Shown one piece after another: positions 15,973 through 21,488 of a stretch of DNA of 21,488 bases. Location of the stretch: assembly GCA_963530895.1 (NCBI GenBank), contig CAUSFO010000022.1, positions 1 through 21,488 on the forward strand, written 5' to 3'. Position numbers and translations under genes: made by a program. The notes beneath the pieces were generated by a model. That model did not search any database. It was given only the letters and a program-made list of their open reading frames with translations, and was not told where the DNA came from. This DNA is from JABCPE02 sp963530895. Its GTDB lineage: Bacteria; Bacteroidota; Bacteroidia; Flavobacteriales; Weeksellaceae. Numbering within the stretch: the stretch's first letter is position 1; every line of letters begins with the position of its first letter.

Positions 15973-17222
15973 TATTTGTAAGGATTCTTCCAGAAAGGTA
16001 TGTCTCCATTTCGTAATAAGTCTCCATACAAGTTTATTACGATATCTACATAACCTTTGTTGTTTGGTCCTCCTCTATATGTCATATTACTATCGTGGCT
16101 GAATCCTATCACATGCCCAAATTCATGAGACCAACATTCAAAGGCCCAACGGCTAAGCTGATTATAATAATCATCATATGTCAAGAAACGCTCGTGTATA
16201 CCAAAAGCACTTCCCCCACCTAATCCATCTACCCCAGTAGTTACCCCAATAACCTGTCTTGGAACCGAAAGCATACTCTGATAAACCGCCTCTCTGTTTA
16301 TAGGTTTTTTACCATTATCATAGAGTACATGTGGGAAATCCATAAATCTAGTTCTAAATTTCTCACTACTATATAGATAAGCCATATTAGCAAGTATAGG
16401 TAAATATTGGCGAATATGTTCAGCTGTCGTTGTACCCCAGTTTCCTGTACCATATTTACCAAAACTAATGAATGTTTTATGTTTTATAGTTTTCATTCTT
16501 TGGAACAAGAAATTATCAGGAACATCTACACTCAGCGTGTAATCATCTGTTTTAAGGTCTGATGCTGCATAAGACTCAGCATTTCCATCCGCATCCTCAA
16601 AGCGAAGGCTTCCACCATCGAAAGGAAGGTCTATTTCCACTTCTGACAAAGCTGCAAGTTCTTCTAGTACAAGAATTTTCACTGGTGCAGCGGTATTAGC
16701 ATTCTTAAAATATATCTCTACATCATTAAATTTACGAGGCAAAAAATTACGAATTCTGAATTTATTTTTATCAATCTTGCCTACCTGAACCATCGCATTC
16801 AGATGAAAACCTCTCTGGTTACCATCAAAAAGAACGCTCTCTGGCTCATCATCCTGAAACATTATTTTTTGTTTCTGCGCTATGTCTGCTGCGCTGATTG
16901 TTTTGGTAGACAATGGCTCTTCCTCCACTACTCCTACACTATACCAGCCCTCTTTTCCATTCACAACAGTATAAATCTCCAAACGATTTTTAGTCGTGTT
17001 GTAGATCATTGTTCCGAGTTTTACCTCAGTAAATGTTTTTCTTTCTTTGGTTGTAAAATTAGGGAAAGACACCCCCTGCGCGTAACCTTCTGGCATCTCA
17101 TCCAGAGGTTTTTCTTTGATATCTAGTGTTGCTTCTGGAGAGTCTGTATTTATTCCTACTCTACCCTGTTGTCCGTAGGAAATGATAGATAAGAAAATTA
17201 ATAAAGAATAGATTTTTTGCAT
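15972..17222 (-). CDS. Secreted metzincin-type zinc metalloprotease
   Basis: This 416-residue protein is probably an exported zinc endopeptidase. Residues 1-18 form a signal peptide (MQKIYSLLIFLSIISYGQ, no lipobox), so the product should leave the cytoplasm as a soluble protein. Next is the short module GRVGINTDSPEATLDI, followed by LGTMIYNTTKNRLEIYT, which is common at the N-terminus of exported Bacteroidota surface proteins. The C-terminal part carries HEFGHVIGFSH at 366-376, a full HExxHxxGxxH metzincin zinc site with the catalytic Glu at 367. A Met at 380 in SNMTY may be the Met-turn, although four residues after the last His is unusually close. I see no T9SS C-terminal sorting domain. 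The protease family is not recognised. The start has a well-placed promoter, and a bidirectional terminator follows. Confidence 0.82.
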   Translation of the reverse strand: MQKIYSLLIFLSIISYGQQGRVGINTDSPEATLDIKEKPLDEMPEGYAQGVSFPNFTTKERKTFTEVKLGTMIYNTTKNRLEIYTVVNGKEGWYSVGVVEEEPLSTKTISAADIAQKQKIMFQDDEPESVLFDGNQRGFHLNAMVQVGKIDKNKFRIRNFLPRKFNDVEIYFKNANTAAPVKILVLEELAALSEVEIDLPFDGGSLRFEDADGNAESYAASDLKTDDYTLSVDVPDNFLFQRMKTIKHKTFISFGKYGTGNWGTTTAEHIRQYLPILANMAYLYSSEKFRTRFMDFPHVLYDNGKKPINREAVYQSMLSVPRQVIGVTTGVDGLGGGSAFGIHERFLTYDDYYNQLSRWAFECWSHEFGHVIGFSHDSNMTYRGGPNNKGYVDIVINLYGDLLRNGDIPFWKNPYK

Positions 17223-17250
17223 ATATTGTGTATTTTTTCAAAACCGGCGG

Positions 17251-17281
17251 CAAATTTACGAAATAATAATTTTTCTATCAA
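17251..17281 (-). promoter_or_regulatory. Promoter of the metalloprotease gene
   Basis: On the minus strand TAAATTTG (17251-17258) is preceded by TTG at 17279-17281 with 20 bases between, which is the best match to the Bacteroidota -33/-7 promoter in the window. Transcription would start near 17245, about 20 bases before the ATG at 17222. It abuts the terminator of the operon upstream. Confidence 0.7.
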
Positions 17282-17283
17282 TA

Positions 17284-17316
17284 AAAAATAATCAATCATA
17301 ATGATTGATTATTTTT
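17284..17316 (-). terminator. Terminator of the mnmA-dprA operon, overlapping a stop codon
   Basis: Two perfect 16-base arms (17284-17299 and 17301-17316) face each other across a single A; in RNA the innermost pairs would open to form the loop. The minus-strand 3' arm ends in a run of T. The 5' arm overlaps the stop codon at 17315-17317 of the split gene. The stem is AT-rich apart from a few G-C pairs. Confidence 0.75.
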
Positions 17317-18186
17317 ATAAATATTTTCCAAAAAGTTTATTCACTACTTCTTTCTGATAGCCATCCTCTCCTATCCAGTTTTCTACAAAACCAAAATCTC
17401 CTTTTCTTACATTTCTGATTTCTGCAGGTTTTAAGATGCCTATTTGCTCCAAAATTTCCATAAGGACATCTATTTCATTTTTGCTGGAAAGTTTCTTCCA
17501 TTGTTCAAAACTTCTTATTCTCTTTTCCAGTTTTCTTGGTGTATCTTTTGGTAAGCTTTCATCTATTGCCTGTAAAATCAATTTAAAAAGAAAAATATCT
17601 TCTTCTGTAGGCTCTCCTATTTCAGGTATAATTTTCAAAAACTCACGCATATCAAATGTACAATACAGCAATTCACCATGTCTAACACCTCCCATTTAAT
17701 GCGTTCAAAATTGAGAACATTCAAATCTTCATTATGATATTCTTCATCAGCAATATGTATATTTCCATAGCCCCCATCACCTATACATTTTTTACAGTAT
17801 TCATGAAAAACCTCTCTCGATTCTCCGTTTTCATAAATCATTCCACCTGAAATCTTTCCCGCTTCGAACGAATGGACTGGTATATCTTTCAAATAAAAAT
17901 AACTAGCAAAAGCAGACCTCAGATAGAGTTTCCTTGTAGAAAGACTACATAAAAAAGCTTTTGCTAAAATCTCCAAATCCACCTTTTCAAAAAACTCTGC
18001 TATGATGTCCATACACTCATCATGAGTAATACTAAATGCATCAAACATCAGTCCTTTTTCCTTGGCATAATCAAACTCTTCTTGTGTCAGATAGCCTAGT
18101 TTTATTTTTTCTTCTATACCATCTCCTTCTGTCCATCCGTTTTTCCAAAAGGTTTTGTTTAAAATTCTAAGCGCTTTCTTATCCAT
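17315..18186 (-). pseudogene. Hypothetical protein gene split by a one-base frameshift
   Basis: Two overlapping minus-strand frames appear to be one broken gene. The first (18186 to 17635, 183 codons) is convincing up to W165 (NFERIKW) and then ends in a cysteine-rich tail that looks like out-of-frame translation. The second (17695 to 17315) continues with GGVRHGELLYCTFDMREFLK. One extra G in the GGG at 17691-17693 would join them as a 290-residue protein reading IKWGGVRHGEL. I do not recognise the family. It is soluble, acidic, without signal peptide, with a CKKC pair in the first part and the C-terminal block FVENWIGEDGYQKEVVNKLF. It lies 21 bases after dprA and is probably the last gene of that operon. 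The cause could be a real mutation or a sequencing error in the G-run. Confidence 0.72.
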
Positions 18187-18207
18187 TGCTCTTCTTCTAT
18201 TTTTATT

Positions 18208-19323
18208 CTAAACCACCGCATACTGCTTCCCCGAAAGGGCTTTGATATAGCCTAATAATTCTAAATCTAATAAAATCGGTAGCAGTTTGAAAGGCGGCAT
18301 TTCTAGTTTTAGACTGAGGTCATCCAACGAGATAGGAGAATTTTCTGCAATGAGCTGGTAAGCAGGTTTTAGCCTTTCTTCCACCTCTATTTCCTTTGGT
18401 TCAAATAGCTGTGGCTGTTTTACAGATGGATAATTATCGCCCAATTCATCCAAAACATCTTGGAACGAAGCCAGAATTTTTGCTTTATTCTGGGCAATGA
18501 TCATATTACAGCCCTGACTGTATTTGTCCCCGAAACGCCCTGGCAGCGCCAAAACTTCTCTATTATACTGATTGGCGTAGCTCACCGTACTCATAGAACC
18601 GCCACCAAAGGCCGTTTCCACTACGATGGTAAATTGCGAAATCCCCGCTACTATCCTATTTCTCTGCAAAAAATGTTCTCGGTCTGGCTTTTCACTGGAA
18701 TTAAACTCGGACAACAGCGCACCTCCATTTTCCAAAATATCTTTTGACATTTTCTCGTGAACTGCTGGGTAAATCATATGCAGACCATGAGCCAAAACTC
18801 CCACCGTAGGAATATTATGATTAAGAGCCTGCTGGTGGGCATATCCATCCGTTCCCAAAGCCAAACCACTCACTATCAGTACATTTTTATCCTTTAAAAC
18901 CTCGCAAAGTTCTTCTATGAATTTCTTTCCATAAGTGGTCATTTTACGAGTTCCGACTATGCTTATCAGTTTTAAATCTTCATTAAAATCTCCCTTTTGA
19001 TAAAGTACAGCGGAAGCATCTGGACACTCTAAAAGTAGCCGTGGAAGCTGGTTCTGGTGCCTCAGTCTGACTTTAATGCTATTTTTTTCGCAAAAAAACA
19101 GTTCTTTTTCCGCAAATTTCAGAAAAGTATCATCGCCGATTCCCTTTGAAATCTGTGTTCCGATGCCAGAAATTTCTTGCAGAACAGATTTGGAAAGCTT
19201 CCATGTTTCTTTGGCTGAGCCCGTTATGGAGACCAGTTTCATGAAATTGACATCGCCCACCAAAGGACACGCCCTCAGTGCAATAGAATACAATATTTCT
19301 TCCGAATCTGCCACTATTTTCAT
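18208..19323 (-). CDS. dprA: DNA-processing protein DprA
   Basis: DprA binds incoming single-stranded DNA and loads RecA onto it during natural transformation. Many non-competent bacteria also keep it. The 371-residue protein has the three-part layout of the family. The helix-hairpin-helix-like N-terminal region is roughly residues 5-75 (EISGIGTQISKGIG). The Rossmann-like core spans about 118-290, with SIVGTRKMTTYG, SGLALGTDGYAH (152-163) and FLQRNRIVAGIS (218-229). The C-terminal winged-helix domain is from about 310. The ATG at 19321-19323 follows the mnmA stop codon directly (TAA then ATG, no gap), which points to translational coupling. No com genes are in the window, so competence cannot be judged from here. 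Confidence 0.95.
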   Translation of the reverse strand: MKIVADSEEILYSIALRACPLVGDVNFMKLVSITGSAKETWKLSKSVLQEISGIGTQISKGIGDDTFLKFAEKELFFCEKNSIKVRLRHQNQLPRLLLECPDASAVLYQKGDFNEDLKLISIVGTRKMTTYGKKFIEELCEVLKDKNVLIVSGLALGTDGYAHQQALNHNIPTVGVLAHGLHMIYPAVHEKMSKDILENGGALLSEFNSSEKPDREHFLQRNRIVAGISQFTIVVETAFGGGSMSTVSYANQYNREVLALPGRFGDKYSQGCNMIIAQNKAKILASFQDVLDELGDNYPSVKQPQLFEPKEIEVEERLKPAYQLIAENSPISLDDLSLKLEMPPFKLLPILLDLELLGYIKALSGKQYAVV

Positions 19324-20511
19324 TTATGAAATTACGCCGCTTCCCAGCAGCTCTTCGCCCTGATACCACGCCGCGAACTGCCCTTCTGCAATGGCAGACT
19401 GCGGATTTTCAAACTCTATGAAAAATCCCTCTTTATACTGATAAAGAACCGCATCTTCCAAAGGCTGGCGGTATCTTATCCTTGCTTTTATTTTCATGGA
19501 TTCTCCGTTTTTCAGCCTTAAATCTTCACGAACCCAATGCACCTCATCATTATTGATTTTCAATGCTTTTCGGTAAAGTCCAGGGAAGTTTTTGCCCTCA
19601 CCCACGAAAAGAATATTATTCTCCATATCGCGGTCAATGATGAAGCAGGATTCCTTATGTCCGCCTATTCCTAGGCCTTTGCTCTGTCCTATGGTGAAAA
19701 ACTGCGCGCCTTGGTGTTTTCCGATGACTTTTCCGTCTTCTTTTTGGTATTTTATTTTCTTTGAAAGATATTCTAATTCATCAAGTTTAGTTTCAAAAAT
19801 AAGCATTCCCTTATGAAATTCTTTGTAATCGCTGAAAATCTCTACGATTTCGCCTTCTTTCGGAATTAGCTGCTGCTGCAGAAATGTTGGCAGGCTCACC
19901 TTTCCGATGAAACAAAGCCCCTGAGAGTCCTTTTTATCGGCAGTTACCAGCCCTATTTCTCTTGCGATTTCTCGCACTTCAGGCTTGGTCAGTTCCCCTA
20001 TCGGGAACAGGGCTTTTGATAATTGATTTTGATTTAATTGACACAAAAAATAGCTTTGGTCTTTATTATTATCCTTTCCTGCGAGAAGCTGATAGATTTC
20101 CTTCCCCCTCTCGTCCACAAAAGAGGAAACTCTGGCGTAATGCCCCGTCGCCACCTTGTCTGCCCCCAAAGACAAAGCCGTCTGAAGAAAAACATCAAAT
20201 TTCACTTCTCTATTGCAGAGAATATCTGGATTGGGCGTTCTTCCTTTTTCGTATTCGGCGAACATGTAATCTACGATTCTTTCCTTGTAAAGTTCACTCA
20301 TGTCTATCACCTGAAAAGGAATACCCAGTTTCTGCGCCACCAGAAGGGCATCATTACTATCCTCTACCCATGGGCATTCGTCCTCCAAAGTCACCGAAGC
20401 ATCATTCCAGTTTCTCATAAAAAGCCCGATAACCTCGTGCCCTTGTTGTTTCAATAGGTAGGCGGCAACACTGCTGTCCACGCCTCCTGAAAGTCCTACG
20501 ACTATTCTCAT
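19324..20511 (-). CDS. mnmA: tRNA-specific 2-thiouridylase MnmA
   Basis: MnmA thiolates uridine 34 at the 2-position in the Lys, Glu and Gln tRNAs, using ATP and sulfur relayed from a cysteine desulfurase. The 395-residue protein has the PP-loop SGGVDSS at residues 8-14, the catalytic C99 in NPDILCNREVKF, and the second catalytic cysteine C200 in SQGLCFIGKV. TGHYAR at 122-127 and KDQSYFL at 150-156 are further family motifs. The C-terminal part holds the central and beta-barrel domains, with FTIGQSKGLGIGGH. The ATG at 20509-20511 gives the canonical start MRIVVGLSGG. It is the first gene of an operon with dprA and the frameshifted gene. A promoter element lies about 120 bases upstream. Confidence 0.96.
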   Translation of the reverse strand: MRIVVGLSGGVDSSVAAYLLKQQGHEVIGLFMRNWNDASVTLEDECPWVEDSNDALLVAQKLGIPFQVIDMSELYKERIVDYMFAEYEKGRTPNPDILCNREVKFDVFLQTALSLGADKVATGHYARVSSFVDERGKEIYQLLAGKDNNKDQSYFLCQLNQNQLSKALFPIGELTKPEVREIAREIGLVTADKKDSQGLCFIGKVSLPTFLQQQLIPKEGEIVEIFSDYKEFHKGMLIFETKLDELEYLSKKIKYQKEDGKVIGKHQGAQFFTIGQSKGLGIGGHKESCFIIDRDMENNILFVGEGKNFPGLYRKALKINNDEVHWVREDLRLKNGESMKIKARIRYRQPLEDAVLYQYKEGFFIEFENPQSAIAEGQFAAWYQGEELLGSGVIS

Positions 20512-20633
20512 ATGCTAAAATCCCTAAAACCTCAAAAAACGAGGAAATACGATAGGGTGTCGTTTTTGTTAAACCATCTAAAAAAACACAACAAATACCA
20601 AGAAAAAACATCTGTATTTGTCATTTTTGGAGG

Positions 20634-20641
20634 CAAATTTA
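20634..20641 (-). promoter_or_regulatory. Possible -7 element for the mnmA-dprA operon
   Basis: On the minus strand this reads TAAATTTG followed by CC, an exact TAnnTTTG match. The nearest TTG upstream is at about 28 bases, too far for a standard -33. Transcription would start near 20627, leaving a leader of about 115 bases before mnmA in which I see no clear structure. Confidence 0.42.
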
Positions 20642-20657
20642 AATGATTTTATCTGAT

Positions 20658-20690
20658 AAAAAAAATCCTCAAATTTCACTTTGAAGATTT
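20658..20690 (-). terminator. Terminator of the YwqK-like lipoprotein gene
   Basis: In the minus-strand RNA, AAAUCUUCAAA (complement of 20680-20690) pairs with UUUGAGGAUUU (complement of 20663-20673) over 11 base pairs with one U-G wobble. The loop is six bases, and a run of eight U follows (complement of 20658-20665). The wobble makes it imperfect on the plus strand, so it is directional. The 3' arm sequence AATCCTCAAA also has a perfect complement at 20716-20725. Confidence 0.75.
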
Positions 20691-20767
20691 AGTATTTTTG
20701 GTTTTATTCTGGGTTTTTGAGGATTGATTAGGTTTAATGATTATATTTAAATTATTAAAATCATAGC

Positions 20768-21488
20768 TTATTTTCTTATTTCATAATAGTTATAAGTTTT
20801 TATTTTTCCTTTTTTTGATTTTAATAGTGTTTTTATCATTGGGTCATTAGAATCTATTTTTATATCCCAATCGTAGCCTTTTGTTTTAGACTTTACTTGT
20901 TTTAGCTCATTTCCTTCATTATCAACTATATAAAGTATATTATCAAAAGTAGTGTCAAAAGTAAAATACTTTATATTTACCTTTATACTATCTACATTTT
21001 TTACTACAACTGAATTTTTAAAATAAAAACTATATTTTTTATCTATAGTATCTTTAATTGTATCTAGTACTACTCTCTGATTCTGAATTTCATTTTTCCC
21101 ATCATTATAAAATTCTAACATCCTTTCCTTTTTTCCTCCTTTTGTATAAAATATCCACCAGCCTCTTCTGTATTTTTTATCATTTACTATATTGACCTCT
21201 CCTTCATATTCCAAATGCCCATTTGTATAATAGGCTTTTTCTATATAGTAATTTTGATTATCTTCTGACCAAATTAACTTTGTTTCAATTTTAGATTTTC
21301 CACTAGGATAGTAGTCTTTAATTTCGGATATAATACCTTTTTTATACTTTACTTTGTAGGATATATTTCCATTTTTTGTAAAGTTTGTTGCTTGAACTAG
21401 ACTATCATTTCTGTATACAAGCTCTTGAACTGTATTTTCATCTTCCCTCTTTTCCACTCTGTCTTTCGGCTTTTTACAACTTAGTAAT
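20768..21488 (-). CDS. YwqK-like repeat lipoprotein (5' end outside window)
   Basis: The frame stays open to the right edge, so the GTG at 21455-21457 is probably not the start. Reading upstream of it gives LLSCKKPKDR, where LLSC is a lipobox. The mature protein would begin at that cysteine (codon 21476-21478), and only the signal peptide is missing. The body has short repeats of the form YxxGxxxxxxxY, such as NFTKNGNISYKVKY, DYYPSGKSKIETKL and AYYTNGHLEYEGEV. These resemble the MORN-like repeats of YwqK family proteins, although that family's antitoxin label need not apply to this protein. The last third has a different, beta-rich look and is not recognised. The gene appears more AT-rich than mnmA next to it. 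It ends in a directional terminator and converges on nothing, since mnmA runs the same way. Confidence 0.7.
   Translation of the reverse strand, partial: LLSCKKPKDRVEKREDENTVQELVYRNDSLVQATNFTKNGNISYKVKYKKGIISEIKDYYPSGKSKIETKLIWSEDNQNYYIEKAYYTNGHLEYEGEVNIVNDKKYRRGWWIFYTKGGKKERMLEFYNDGKNEIQNQRVVLDTIKDTIDKKYSFYFKNSVVVKNVDSIKVNIKYFTFDTTFDNILYIVDNEGNELKQVKSKTKGYDWDIKIDSNDPMIKTLLKSKKGKIKTYNYYEIRK

Noticed and set aside
17635..17695. Programmed -1 ribosomal frameshift as the reason for the split gene
   Set aside because: The bases at the shift (AAATGGGAGG) do not form a classical XXXYYYZ slippery heptamer, and I saw no stem-loop just downstream. Loss of one G is simpler.
1..21488. CRISPR arrays, insertion sequences, tRNA or rRNA genes, phage genes
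   Set aside because: I looked for regularly spaced repeats, transposase motifs and tRNA-like clover leaves in the gaps and found none.

Overview
The window is a chromosomal segment of a low-GC member of the Bacteroidota, most likely class Flavobacteriia and close to the Weeksellaceae (Chryseobacterium-like). The reasons are the sequences of RpoB, RpoC and trigger factor, a DUF3467 gene directly after rpoC, promoter -7 elements of the Bacteroidota form TAnnTTTG, the near absence of Shine-Dalgarno sequences, and an exported protein that begins with the VGINT...ATLDI module common in this group. The genus call is an inference from remembered sequences; no search was run.

Layout. 1-456 (+) is the 3' part of an O6-alkylguanine-DNA alkyltransferase gene. 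It converges on a two-gene NatAB-like ABC exporter operon (2639 to 453, -). A TIGR01212-type radical SAM gene (+, to 3697) follows and converges on a small operon (4825 to 3734, -) with a three-helix membrane protein, an internally deleted GNAT acetyltransferase and a macro-domain protein. The core of the window is the rpoB-rpoC-DUF3467 operon (13501 to 4940, -). It ends in a strong terminator, and a hairpin lies between rpoC and DUF3467. A 509-base intergenic region with promoters in both directions separates rpoB from the divergent trigger factor gene tig (+). The ribosomal protein genes rplJ and rplL, usually next to rpoB, are not there. After tig come a terminator, a ClbS/DfsB-family gene (+), a bidirectional terminator, and a secreted metzincin-type metalloprotease (-, with its own promoter). 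Last are an mnmA-dprA operon (-) whose third gene is split by a one-base frameshift, and the 3' part of a YwqK-like lipoprotein gene that runs off the right end.

The genes mostly serve core information processing: transcription (rpoBC), protein folding on the ribosome (tig), tRNA thiolation (mnmA), uptake or repair of single-stranded DNA (dprA) and alkylation repair. Accessory genes fill the gaps: the macro/GNAT cassette, the metalloprotease, the frameshifted gene and the lipoprotein. I see no CRISPR array, insertion sequence, tRNA, rRNA or phage gene, and no convincing new multi-gene system. The most useful oddities are the deleted acetyltransferase, the frameshifted 290-residue protein, the metzincin fused to a surface-protein N-terminus, and the separation of rpoBC from rplJL with a long rpoB leader.
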